Shown: positions 1 to 7,723 of the stretch, piece after piece | Layout of the letters: each line of letters opens with the position of its first letter | How positions within the stretch are numbered: the stretch's first letter is position 1 | Assembly: GCA_964514305.1 (NCBI GenBank) | Contig: CAZEQD010000019.1 | Coordinates: 1 to 35,746 of the forward strand | Length of the DNA: 35,746 nt | DNA from: CAZEQD01 sp964514305 | GTDB taxonomy: Bacteria; Acidobacteriota; Aminicenantia; Aminicenantales; Aminicenantaceae | Direction of reading: 5' to 3' | The notes under the pieces: model-generated | Seen by the model: only the letters and a program-made list of their open reading frames with translations | What the model was told of the DNA's origin: nothing | Databases searched by the model: none | Made by a program: the position numbers and the translations under genes

Positions 1-77
1 CGCAATGACATTTTTATTATTTTGAAAATAGAATTTTCATTATTTGATATAGTGAGTGTAAATTCATTCATGACAAA

Positions 78-566
78 TTATTCGAGAAAGGTGCAGCTTA
101 GTTTATAGTTTTTGTAATCGTCAATAGGGAGGCGGCCCACCTTCTGCCAGTTTCCTTCAGGCAGGAAGGTAGCCCGAGCAAAACAGGGTGACTTTCCTAT
201 TGTTTCTCTGAGTTCGTTCTCCCAGAAGAAATGGATGGTAAAACTGTGATAGGTATTTGGTTTTAAGACGATGGTTTCTTTTATTATAGCCTCGGCCAGC
301 GTCTCAAGTCGTTGTTTATTAATTTTGTCTTTGAGGCAGACCCAGTAAAATTTATGCAGAGGCGTGTAGCCAATAGATTCAGTTTTTAGTATTTTAAAAG
401 AAATTCCTGTTTGAGATTCGATTTTTTTGACATCTACCTCGGTCCCTACTAAAGGAGGTGTTTTTAGTGTGGTTCCCTCTGCAGGATTTTTTTTACAGGA
501 TGGTAATAGTAAAATTAAGGGGAGAATAAAGAAAAACAAAGTAATCTTTAAATCTTTTTTATTCAT
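78..566 (-). CDS. Putative lipoprotein, function unknown
   Basis: A 162-residue protein with a lipoprotein signal: basic start MNKKDLK, a hydrophobic run to about residue 21, then LLPS before Cys24, so it is probably lipidated and membrane-anchored. The reading frame extends upstream to 623, but I chose the ATG at 566. It follows a GAGAGGG ribosome-binding site, it puts the signal peptide at the N-terminus, and the predicted promoter (616-643) would start transcription downstream of 623. The mature part has a few aromatic and charged stretches and one further Cys pair candidate, but no motif I recognise. It sits alone on the minus strand, divergent from lptD. It could be a lineage-specific periplasmic lipoprotein; a role in LPS transport is only a neighbourhood guess. 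Confidence 0.7.
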   Translation of the reverse strand: MNKKDLKITLFFFILPLILLLPSCKKNPAEGTTLKTPPLVGTEVDVKKIESQTGISFKILKTESIGYTPLHKFYWVCLKDKINKQRLETLAEAIIKETIVLKPNTYHSFTIHFFWENELRETIGKSPCFARATFLPEGNWQKVGRLPIDDYKNYKLSCTFLE

Positions 567-615
567 GACCGCCCTCTCGCATTTTAATAAAGCTCCCTTT
601 AAGGATTGTAGTTTA

Positions 616-643
616 ATTATCATAGAGAATAGCTCGTTGTCAA
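616..643 (-). promoter_or_regulatory. Sigma70-type promoter for the lipoprotein gene
   Basis: Read on the minus strand: TTGACA (638-643), a 16-base spacer, then GATAAT (616-621). That is a perfect -35 and a five-of-six -10. It lies about 50 bases upstream of the ATG at 566 and supports that start over the one at 623. Confidence 0.6.
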
Positions 644-687
644 ATTTTTAGTTTACATAGCTATGATCGGGTATTGTTTTTGGCTGT

Positions 688-756
688 CTGTAGGGACCGT
701 TTCCGAGCGGTCCGTTATCTAATTAGGCGGTCCGCTGAGGACAGCAGGCCCTACAG
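688..756. repeat. REPIN: two REP hairpins in inverted orientation
   Basis: The 69-base unit begins CTGTAGGG (688-695) and ends with its complement CCCTACAG (749-756). Inside each end is a hairpin: GGACCG...CGGTCC on the left, and GGTCCGCT...AGCAGGCC on the right with G-U pairs. A GTAG foot plus hairpin, paired head to head, is the architecture of REP elements mobilised by REP-associated tyrosine transposases (RAYTs). Related single copies occur at 13957, 27786, 29939 and 30003. No RAYT gene is in the window. Confidence 0.75.
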
Positions 757-990
757 ATTAAGTTATCATGGTTGGAACAGCAGTCCTTATAGTTCAAGCA
801 ATCCTGAATAAGGATAGCAGTGGTCCTAACCTATTGAATTAGTTACTTTTTATTGATTAATAGAGAGGAGATGTGTTAAATTTTTGAGTGGTGAAAATTA
901 GGGTATTGAATAGAACGGAAGTAACAGATTGTATATATATCATAATTTAATGCAGATGAATATGAATCTCGCCAAAAAGGATGCGTTCTA

Positions 991-3192
991 TTGAAAAGAA
1001 GAGAAAAAACCTTGAAAAAGTTAAAAAGGGGGACAGTCCCCCTTTTTGCTCTTTTTGTAGGCTTCTTTTTTTTAATAAATTTGTTGATTCCTAATGAGTA
1101 TCTATTATCTCAAGAAACAGAACTTCGTCCTGGTGAAATAATGGTAATTGCTCATTATAAAGAGAAGATAAAAGAACGCCTTTTGGCCACTGGAAATGTG
1201 GAGGTTCACTATAAAAATATTAAACTTTTAGCTGACAGGGTAGAACTCAATACTGAAACCAGAGATGTTTATGCTGAGGGCAATGTGGTTATTCAGATGC
1301 CGAATGAAGTGATGAGCGCCGAGAAAATTCATTTCAATCTCGACTCTTCCCAGGGTGAGCTCAAAAAAGTCTTCGGTATGGTTCAGCCCACTGTTTTTTA
1401 TGAGGCAGAAACTCTTGAAAGGAAAGACATAAGTCTTTACAGTTTCCGCAAGGCAAAAATAACTTCCTGTACTCAGCCTGTGCCTCGCTGGAGCTTTTCC
1501 TGCTCCAGAGCTGATTTCAAGAAAGATGATTATATTAAAATGTGGAATACTGTCTTTTCCATAAGAAAAATTCCCATCTTTTATTTCCCTTATCTCAGGT
1601 ATCCTTTAAATAGAGAAAGAGCCACGGGCTTTTTGATGCCTCAACTGGGTTATTCTGGGGTAAAGGGGATGGTTTATTCCCAGAGTTTTTATTGGGCTTT
1701 AAAAAGGAACATGGATGCAACTTTTAATTTTGATTATTTTTCAAGCCGAGGGATAGGAGGAGGACTCGAATATAGATATCTATTCTCGGCTGGAACAGGT
1801 GGAAATGTTAAATTTTATTATTTTAGATATAAACAAGATCAGGAGTACGAAAGTCCTGCCGCCAGTGCCTATCTTCTCCGGCTCAGCCACAATCAGCCTC
1901 TTCCCTTTAAATTTTCTTTAGTAGCCAACGTCAACCATCAGAGTTCTTTCAATTTTCTAAGAGAATTTGATAATAATTTCAAAAGAGCCCTTATCTTTAA
2001 CCGTACCTCTCAAGTTTATCTTTCCAGGGCCTGGTCATATTTTAACTTCAATGCCCGGGTATCGAGATTTGAGACATATTTCGCTCAGATAAATAACTCT
2101 GTTATTAAATATTCTCTCCCTGAGATACGGTTCAGTTTATCTTCTTTAAAAATTTTTGATCCGCTTTATTTTCGCTTTTCTCTGTATTTTAATCACTGGC
2201 AATACGGATGGCACCAGCAATATCTAAATAATAATCAATTACATTCGCAAAGCTTATCAATAAGCCCGACTTTTAATGTTCCTTTCACCTCTATATCGTG
2301 GTTTACCTTGAACTCTTCTTTTTCGGCTAATTTCAATTACCACTTTCAGAGTTATGCTCCAAATGTTCGCTTAATAGTTGATGAGCCCTTATTAATCAAG
2401 AATTATATTAGCCATATTGAACTTGTTGGACCAGTCTTCAACAGGATATTCTATGATTCCCTAGGCTATCCTAAAGTTAAACATATTATTGAGCCATCTA
2501 TTATTTACCATTATGAAAATCCGGTTAGTCCATCTTATATTAATAGGCTTATCATTGCTGGTTGGTATTATCGTAATCATTATATCCGCTATAGCCTGAC
2601 CAACCGTATTCTAGTCAAGCAAAGGGGGATGCCTAGAGAAATTTTCACTTTGGGCCTTTCTCAAACATTTTCTCTAGATGCTGAAAATAGTCCAATGGCC
2701 AAATATGCAGTGGATGGGAAAATTCATGCATTTTCTGATATAAGTGGCTATCTGAGGTTCTATCCTTCCCGAAGATATACCCTTGATATGTCAGTTTTTT
2801 TTAACCCCTACGATATGATTTTTTCAAGGATCCGAATAGGAGCTAATGTAGGCTCAATACGAGACCCGCTTTATTTTAGGATAAACTGGTATCGGAGCAT
2901 TAACCCTTATTATAGAAGCATCCTCTCAGATCGTAATCAGATTAGCTTTTATGGGGGGGTTAACATTCCTAAGCTCGCTCTTAGGGCTGAGGCTGCTGTT
3001 GATTATAATATTCTCCAAAAAGAACTGCTTTATTCAGCTTTTGTCTTAGTTTATCAATATCAGTGTCTTGATATTAAAGCCAGCTGTCGCATATTCTATT
3101 TTCGGGAAACACCCGAAGTCCAGTTTAGGATTACATTTGGATTGGGCAATGTTGGCAAAACCACTGATTTTTTGGGTGGCATGGAATTATAA
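991..3192 (+). CDS. lptD: LPS-assembly outer-membrane protein LptD
   Basis: 733 residues. LptD is the outer-membrane barrel that inserts LPS into the outer leaflet together with LptE. Seen here: a basic N-terminus and a hydrophobic segment at about 17-34; an OstA/LptA-like jellyroll at about 45-150 (LLATGNVEV, LLADRVEL, AEGNVVI); then the LptD hallmark region PIFYFPYLRYP and ATGFLMPQLGYS at about 195-222; then long alternating beta-strands. The protein has exactly four cysteines, at 160, 171, 692 and 699. One pair precedes the barrel and one lies near the C-terminus, as expected for the inter-domain disulfides of the family. The start is a TTG preceded by AAAGGA about nine bases upstream. A 25-base palindrome lies within codons 11-19. 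It heads an operon with nucleotide-sugar genes, with rmlA 19 bases downstream. Confidence 0.93.
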   Translation: MKRREKTLKKLKRGTVPLFALFVGFFFLINLLIPNEYLLSQETELRPGEIMVIAHYKEKIKERLLATGNVEVHYKNIKLLADRVELNTETRDVYAEGNVVIQMPNEVMSAEKIHFNLDSSQGELKKVFGMVQPTVFYEAETLERKDISLYSFRKAKITSCTQPVPRWSFSCSRADFKKDDYIKMWNTVFSIRKIPIFYFPYLRYPLNRERATGFLMPQLGYSGVKGMVYSQSFYWALKRNMDATFNFDYFSSRGIGGGLEYRYLFSAGTGGNVKFYYFRYKQDQEYESPAASAYLLRLSHNQPLPFKFSLVANVNHQSSFNFLREFDNNFKRALIFNRTSQVYLSRAWSYFNFNARVSRFETYFAQINNSVIKYSLPEIRFSLSSLKIFDPLYFRFSLYFNHWQYGWHQQYLNNNQLHSQSLSISPTFNVPFTSISWFTLNSSFSANFNYHFQSYAPNVRLIVDEPLLIKNYISHIELVGPVFNRIFYDSLGYPKVKHIIEPSIIYHYENPVSPSYINRLIIAGWYYRNHYIRYSLTNRILVKQRGMPREIFTLGLSQTFSLDAENSPMAKYAVDGKIHAFSDISGYLRFYPSRRYTLDMSVFFNPYDMIFSRIRIGANVGSIRDPLYFRINWYRSINPYYRSILSDRNQISFYGGVNIPKLALRAEAAVDYNILQKELLYSAFVLVYQYQCLDIKASCRIFYFRETPEVQFRITFGLGNVGKTTDFLGGMEL
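1023..1047. repeat. Perfect terminator-like palindrome inside the lptD signal-peptide codons
   Basis: An 11-base stem AAAAAGGGGGA / TCCCCCTTTTT encloses a CAG loop, about 33 bases into the lptD reading frame. It encodes residues 11-19 (KRGTVPLF). A GC-rich stem followed directly by T5 resembles an intrinsic terminator in either direction. It could equally be a short REP-like insertion. Confidence 0.7.
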
Positions 3193-3211
3193 TCGAGAGA
3201 GGAGTTAGAAG

Positions 3212-4276
3212 ATGAAAGGTTTGATCTTAAGCGGAGGCAAAGGAACTAGGCTTCGACCCTTGACATTTACTCAGGCAAAACAGCTGGTGCCGGTGGCTAA
3301 TAAGCCAGTCCTTTTTTATGGCATAGAGGCTTTAAGGGACGCAGCCATTGAAGAGATTGGGATTGTCGTCGGGGACACTAAAGAGGAAATTAAAGCTGCC
3401 GTCGGTACTGGCCGTCGCTGGGGAGTCAAAATTTCTTACATAGAACAGGAAGCTCCCCTTGGACTAGCTCATGCAGTTAGAATATCAGAACATTTTTTGA
3501 AGGACGAACCGTTTGTAATGTATTTAGGGGATAACATACTAAAGAGCGGAATTAAGTCTTTGGTTGAAGAATTTAAGGAGAAAAAACCAAATTCATTGAT
3601 TCTTTTAACAGAGGTTCCTAACGCTCAGATGTTCGGAGTGGCTGAACTCAAGGATGGTAAAGTAGTAAGATTGGTAGAGAAGCCCAAACAGCCTAAAAGT
3701 AATTTGGCCCTGGTTGGCGTTTATATGTTTGATTATCATATTTTTGAGGCCGTTAAGGCCATAAAACCTTCCTGGCGAAACGAGCTGGAAATAACGGATG
3801 CCATTCAGTATTTAGTGGATAAAGGCTACGAAGTTCATCCTCATATAGTTACTGGTTGGTGGAAAGATACTGGTAAGATAGAAGATATCCTTGAAGCCAA
3901 CCGCTTAATATTGGAGTCTATTGAAGGTAAGATGGAAGGTAAAGTTGACGAGGATTCTAAGATAAACGGACAGGTAGTTGTCGAAAAAGGGGTGGTCATA
4001 AAGAACAGCATTATCAGGGGTCCAGCCATCATAGGTAAAAAATGCAAAATTATTGATTCTTATATTGGCCCTTTCACTTCCATCCAAAGGGAATGTAAAA
4101 TAATAAAAACTGAATTAGAACATAGTATTATTTTAGAAAGAAGTGAGATATTGGAAGTAGGCAGCCGGATTGATGATAGTTTGGTAGGACGAGAAGTAAA
4201 AATCTTTAAATGTCCTCCCCGACCCTCGGTTTATCGCTTTATGGTTGGGGATAAAAGTGAAATCGGCATTAAATAG
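3212..4276 (+). CDS. rmlA: Glucose-1-phosphate thymidylyltransferase, long form
   Basis: 354 residues. It makes dTDP-glucose from dTTP and glucose-1-phosphate, the first step of the dTDP-sugar pathway in the cytoplasm. The N-terminal nucleotidyltransferase domain shows GGKGTRLRPLT at 8-18 with the catalytic Arg/Lys region, followed by TQAKQLVPVANKP, YLGDN and VEKPKQP. From about 245 to the end is a hexapeptide-repeat, left-handed beta-helix tail (VVVEKGVVIKNSIIRG, IIGKKCKI), seen in the approximately 350-residue long-form enzymes but absent from the approximately 290-residue RmlA. Some long-form relatives use other sugar phosphates, but adjacency to rmlB favours thymidylyltransferase. GAGAGGAG precedes the ATG. 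Confidence 0.88.
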   Translation: MKGLILSGGKGTRLRPLTFTQAKQLVPVANKPVLFYGIEALRDAAIEEIGIVVGDTKEEIKAAVGTGRRWGVKISYIEQEAPLGLAHAVRISEHFLKDEPFVMYLGDNILKSGIKSLVEEFKEKKPNSLILLTEVPNAQMFGVAELKDGKVVRLVEKPKQPKSNLALVGVYMFDYHIFEAVKAIKPSWRNELEITDAIQYLVDKGYEVHPHIVTGWWKDTGKIEDILEANRLILESIEGKMEGKVDEDSKINGQVVVEKGVVIKNSIIRGPAIIGKKCKIIDSYIGPFTSIQRECKIIKTELEHSIILERSEILEVGSRIDDSLVGREVKIFKCPPRPSVYRFMVGDKSEIGIK

Positions 4277-4293
4277 ATAGAAAGGAGAAGATT

Positions 4294-4749
4294 ATGATTG
4301 ATGGTGTTAAAACAAAAAAATTGAAAGTAATTCCTGACGAGCGGGGAAGGTTGATGGAAATACTTCGCTCAGATGAAAGTCTGTTTGAAAAATTCGGCCA
4401 GGTTTACATGACTACTACTTATCCTGGTGTAGTCAAGGCCTGGCATAAGCATCTGAAACAAACGGATAACGTAGCCTGCATTCGAGGGATGATTAAACTG
4501 GCTCTTTATGATCCCAGAGAAGAGTCACCTACCTTCAAAGAGGTGAATCAGTTTTATCTTGGAGTTCACAATTCTCTTCTGGTTCAGATTCCAGCCAATG
4601 TTTATCATGGATGGATGTGCGTCAGCCAGGAAGAAGCTATGATTATCAATATTCCTACTGAAGTTTACAATTACGACCAGCCAGATGAACAGCGCTTAGA
4701 TCCTCATGATAATGATATTCCCTATGAGTGGAAAAGAAAAGATGGCTGA
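4294..4749 (+). CDS. dTDP-4-dehydrorhamnose 3,5-epimerase-like cupin
   Basis: 151 residues, shorter than classical RmlC (about 180). The RmlC-type cupin shows VIPDERGRLMEIL near the start, WHKH at 50-53 where RmlC has its catalytic-base histidine, the turn CIRGMIKLALYD, and PANVYHGWM with His105. The classical pattern before the base (RGLHYQ) is replaced by VKAWHKH, so this is the short RmlC-like branch and its exact product is uncertain. It may epimerise C3, C5 or both of a dTDP-4-keto-6-deoxyhexose produced by the following rmlB. The coding sequences overlap by eight bases, suggesting translational coupling. AAAGGAG lies upstream. Confidence 0.75.
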   Translation: MIDGVKTKKLKVIPDERGRLMEILRSDESLFEKFGQVYMTTTYPGVVKAWHKHLKQTDNVACIRGMIKLALYDPREESPTFKEVNQFYLGVHNSLLVQIPANVYHGWMCVSQEEAMIINIPTEVYNYDQPDEQRLDPHDNDIPYEWKRKDG

Positions 4750-5800
4750 AAATAGAAAAATAGATGATTTAACTTTGCTGGTGACCGGAGGAGCAGGATT
4801 TATTGGCAGTAATTTCATTCATTATATGTTAAAAAAATATCTTAATTGCCGGATAATAAATCTTGATAAACTTACCTATGCCGGCAATCTGGATAACCTG
4901 AAGGAAATAGAGAAAGACCCTCGCTATGAATTTATCAAGGGAGATATTCGGGATAAAGACTTGGTCAGAAAAATTTATAAACGGGTCCAGGGGATTGTCC
5001 ATTTTGCCGCTGAAACCCACGTTGACCGCTCTATTATTGATGCAGGAGAGTTTGTTTTGACTGATGTCTATGGGACTTTTGTCTTACTGGAAGCCCTTAG
5101 AAGCGCTGATAAAGACATTGAGTTTTTTATCCATATCTCAACCGACGAAGTCTATGGCAGCCGGGAAGAAGGCTTTTTTAAAGAAGATGATCCTTTATCA
5201 CCATCTTCTCCTTACGCAGCCAGTAAAGTAGGGGCTGATAGGCTGGTTTATTCTTATTGGATTACCTATGGACTGCCGGTAATCATTCTGCGGCCTTCTA
5301 ATAATTTTGGACCTTACCAGTATCCTGAGAAATTTATTCCCCTTTTCGTTACCAATGCTCTGGAAGGAAAAGATTTGCCCCTTTATGGTCAGGGTACCAA
5401 TGTTCGTGACTGGCTCTATGTGGAAGATAACTGTCGGGCCATTGATTTAGTTATGCAAAAAGGGATACTTGGAGAAGTCTATAATGTGGGGGCTAGTAAT
5501 GAGGTCCAAAATATTACCATTGCTCAGAGGATAGTTGATATTTTAGGCAAACCCCGAAGTCTCATTAAATTTGTTCCGGATCGCCTGGGCCATGATAAGC
5601 GCTATGCCTTAGACTGTCGAAAAATTCATTCTCTCGGCTGGAAGCCGGAGACGGATTTTAACCAGGCCTTGACTTTTACTGTACGTTGGTATGAGAAAAA
5701 TACTTCATGGTGGCGCAAGATTAAAGAAAAGAGTCGAGACTTCCGCAATTTTTATGCTCGATATTATCACCAGCGCAAAGACACCGACAAGGAGGATTGA
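4742..5800 (+). CDS. rmlB: dTDP-glucose 4,6-dehydratase
   Basis: 352 residues. It converts dTDP-glucose to dTDP-4-keto-6-deoxyglucose with tightly bound NAD+. It is an extended short-chain dehydrogenase: the glycine-rich GGAGFIGSN begins at about residue 16, AAETHVDRSI is the family signature, STDEVYG carries the Thr-Asp-Glu dehydration residues, and Tyr158-x3-Lys162 is the catalytic pair. The frame opens at 4706, but those extra residues (MIMIFPMSGKEK) are not family-like. I took the ATG at 4742, where conserved sequence begins soon after. It overlaps the epimerase-like gene upstream, and its stop shares one base with the next start (TGATG). Confidence 0.92.
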   Translation: MAENRKIDDLTLLVTGGAGFIGSNFIHYMLKKYLNCRIINLDKLTYAGNLDNLKEIEKDPRYEFIKGDIRDKDLVRKIYKRVQGIVHFAAETHVDRSIIDAGEFVLTDVYGTFVLLEALRSADKDIEFFIHISTDEVYGSREEGFFKEDDPLSPSSPYAASKVGADRLVYSYWITYGLPVIILRPSNNFGPYQYPEKFIPLFVTNALEGKDLPLYGQGTNVRDWLYVEDNCRAIDLVMQKGILGEVYNVGASNEVQNITIAQRIVDILGKPRSLIKFVPDRLGHDKRYALDCRKIHSLGWKPETDFNQALTFTVRWYEKNTSWWRKIKEKSRDFRNFYARYYHQRKDTDKED

Positions 5801-6756
5801 TGAGAGTTTTAGTTACAGGCATAACAGGATTTGCCGGCAGTCATTTAGCTGATTATATTCTGACCAATCATCCCCAAGTTAAGGTTTTCGGCACTATTCG
5901 CTGGCGGAGCAGGAGGGAAAATATCCACCACCTTGAGGATAAAATAGAGCTGTGTGAGGCTGACTTAAAAGATATTGTTTCCCTGAAAAAATGTTTAGCC
6001 GAGGTAAAACCTGATAGGATTTTCCATCTGGCCGCTCAGAGTTTTGTCCCTACTTCCTGGAAATGTCCAGCCGAGACTTTTGCCATCAACGCTCTCGGTC
6101 AAATAAATCTTTTTGAGGCTGTCCTCAGCCTGAACCTTTCCCCCAAAATTCATGTGGCTGGCTCCAGTGAGGAATATGGGTTTGTTCATCCTCATGAACT
6201 ACCGATGAAAGAGACAAATCCTTTAAGGCCCTTAAGCCCTTATGCCGTAAGCAAGGTAGCCCAGGATTTATTGGCCTGGCAGTATTTCAAAAGCTACGGC
6301 TTGCGGACGGTTAGAACCAGAGGCTTTAATCACACCGGACCCCGGCGAGGGGAGGTTTTTATTTGTTCTAATTTTGCTTACCAGATTGCCGAAATTGAGA
6401 AAGGGAAAAGAGATTCAGTAATTAAGGTTGGTAATTTAGAAGCCAAGAGAGACTTTAGCGATGTTCGAGATATAGTTCGAGGTTATTGGCTATGTTTGGA
6501 AAAAGGAAAAGAGGGTGAGGTTTATAACATCGGTCAAGGCAAGGCCTACTCCATGAAAGAAGTTTTGGATCTTATGCTTTCTTTAACCAAAGTTAAAGTT
6601 AAAGTTGAAGTCGATCCTCAGAGGCTTCGTCCTTCTGATGTTCCCATCCTTATTTCTGACAGTACAAAATTCAGGAAGCTTACAGGCTGGAAGCCTGAAA
6701 TTCCTTTCGAACAATCCCTCCAAGATCTTCTCGACTACTGGAGAGAAAGAGTTTAA
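5800..6756 (+). CDS. GDP-mannose 4,6-dehydratase-like SDR
   Basis: 318 residues, an extended short-chain dehydrogenase acting on a nucleotide sugar. Seen: GITGFAGSH near the start, AAQSFVPTSW, GSSEEYG (Ser-Ser-Glu where GDP-mannose dehydratase has Thr-Ser-Glu), Tyr148-x3-Lys152, RGFNHTGPRRGEVFICSNFA and AKRDFSDVRD. The last two are typical of the Gmd/Rmd branch. The retained Glu suggests a 4,6-dehydratase, producing GDP-4-keto-6-deoxymannose. AAGGAGG lies four bases before the ATG at 5800, so I preferred it to the TTG at 5797. The next gene is a collinear paralogue, and together they could make a GDP-6-deoxyhexose. No ManC for GDP-mannose supply is in the window. A reductase role is the alternative. 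Confidence 0.75.
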   Translation: MRVLVTGITGFAGSHLADYILTNHPQVKVFGTIRWRSRRENIHHLEDKIELCEADLKDIVSLKKCLAEVKPDRIFHLAAQSFVPTSWKCPAETFAINALGQINLFEAVLSLNLSPKIHVAGSSEEYGFVHPHELPMKETNPLRPLSPYAVSKVAQDLLAWQYFKSYGLRTVRTRGFNHTGPRRGEVFICSNFAYQIAEIEKGKRDSVIKVGNLEAKRDFSDVRDIVRGYWLCLEKGKEGEVYNIGQGKAYSMKEVLDLMLSLTKVKVKVEVDPQRLRPSDVPILISDSTKFRKLTGWKPEIPFEQSLQDLLDYWRERV

Positions 6757-6758
6757 CT

Positions 6759-7715
6759 TTGAGCCTTAGAGTTTTTATAACTGGGGCTACAGGATTTGTA
6801 GGCTCCCATCTCCTTAAATTTCTTGATTCCCCTGAGTATGATATCTACGGGACTGCTTTCCCCGAGGTGCCTGAGAGAGAACCCAAAGAAAGTAAGGGCA
6901 GGGTAAAAATTTTTCGTCTGGATGTTCGTTCCGAGAAGGAGGTTTTTAAAGCAGTCAAGGAATCAAAACCAGATTGGGTCATCCACCTGGCTGCGGTAAG
7001 CAATGTCAAGCACTCCTGGGAGAGAAGAGAAGAAACTTTAGAGACAAATCTGATGGGAACTTTTTATCTGTTAGAAGCCTTGAGGAAATTAAGGCCACAA
7101 GCTAGAGTACTTTTTGTTAGTTCTTCTGACGTTTATGGCCTCTTGACTCCCAAGTCAGAGCTCCTCCGTGAGGAAGAGCCTTTACAGGCGGTTAATCCCT
7201 ACGCTTTTACTAAAATGAGTGGCGAAATTTTAAGCCGCTTTTATGCCCAGGTTGAGAAAATGGAGATAATTATCGCCCGCTCCTTTCCTCATACAGGTCC
7301 CGGCCAAAGCCCAGCCTTTGTTTGTTCTGATTGGGCCTGCCAGATTGCCCGTATTGAAAAGGGCCTGGCCTCTCCTGTAATCAAGATCGGGAACTGCCAG
7401 CTTAAAAGAGATTTTACTGACGTCAGAGATGTAAGTAGAGCTTATGTTTTACTTCTCCAGCGAGGAAAAAGCGGAGAGGTATATAATGTCTGTTCAGGCC
7501 GGGCTGTCCTCCTTCGAGATATCCTGGATCTTCTTCTCTCTTTTTCCAGAGAAAAGGTTAAAGTTGAAGTTGATAAGCAGAAGCTGAGAAGGACTGAAAT
7601 TCCTCTTTTGGTAGGTGATAATCAGAAAATTTGCCAGGCTACTTCTTGGCAGCCCCAGATTCTTTTGAAAAAATCCCTAAGTGATTTGCTTGAATACTGG
7701 CGGAATAAAATATAA
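6759..7715 (+). CDS. GDP-6-deoxy-D-mannose reductase-like SDR
   Basis: 318 residues and clearly paralogous to the preceding protein. The catalytic Tyr148-x3-Lys152 falls at the same position, and both share RDFTDVRD/RDFSDVRD, GEVYN, the VKVEVD-(K/P)Q-(K/R)LR stretch and the closing LLEYW/LLDYW. GATGFVGSH binds the cofactor. The dehydratase Glu is replaced (SSSDVYG), which fits a 4-keto reductase of the Rmd type acting after the upstream dehydratase, giving GDP-rhamnose. This assignment is inference from the active-site difference and the gene pair. The start is TTG at 6759, two bases after the upstream stop, with GGAGAGAAAGAG just upstream. It ends eight bases from the convergent purF, with no terminator visible. 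Confidence 0.68.
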   Translation: MSLRVFITGATGFVGSHLLKFLDSPEYDIYGTAFPEVPEREPKESKGRVKIFRLDVRSEKEVFKAVKESKPDWVIHLAAVSNVKHSWERREETLETNLMGTFYLLEALRKLRPQARVLFVSSSDVYGLLTPKSELLREEEPLQAVNPYAFTKMSGEILSRFYAQVEKMEIIIARSFPHTGPGQSPAFVCSDWACQIARIEKGLASPVIKIGNCQLKRDFTDVRDVSRAYVLLLQRGKSGEVYNVCSGRAVLLRDILDLLLSFSREKVKVEVDKQKLRRTEIPLLVGDNQKICQATSWQPQILLKKSLSDLLEYWRNKI

Positions 7716-7723
7716 GAGATATT

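Larger units (their letters stand above)
567..990. other. Intergenic region with REP-type repeats
   Basis: No gene is supported in these 424 bases. They hold the lipoprotein promoter (616-643), an inverted REP pair (688-756), and a decayed reverse REP copy at about 774-792 (its complement reads CTATAAGGACTGCTGTTCC). Downstream is a small inverted repeat TCCTTAT/ATAAGGA around 784-815. No convincing promoter was seen for lptD. An AT-rich patch at about 932-950 follows TTGAAT at an overlong spacing. Confidence 0.6.

Noticed and set aside
567..623. Upstream start of the lipoprotein at 623
   Set aside because: It would place about 19 polar residues before the lipoprotein signal and begins inside the predicted promoter. 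The ATG at 566 has the better ribosome-binding site.
427..651. 74-codon plus-strand frame over the lipoprotein gene
   Set aside because: It is antisense to the lipoprotein signal-peptide region, has no SD, and has a composition explained by the opposite frame.
688..756. Inverted pair as an intrinsic terminator
   Set aside because: There is no T-run after the stems, and related copies elsewhere show it is a dispersed repeat.
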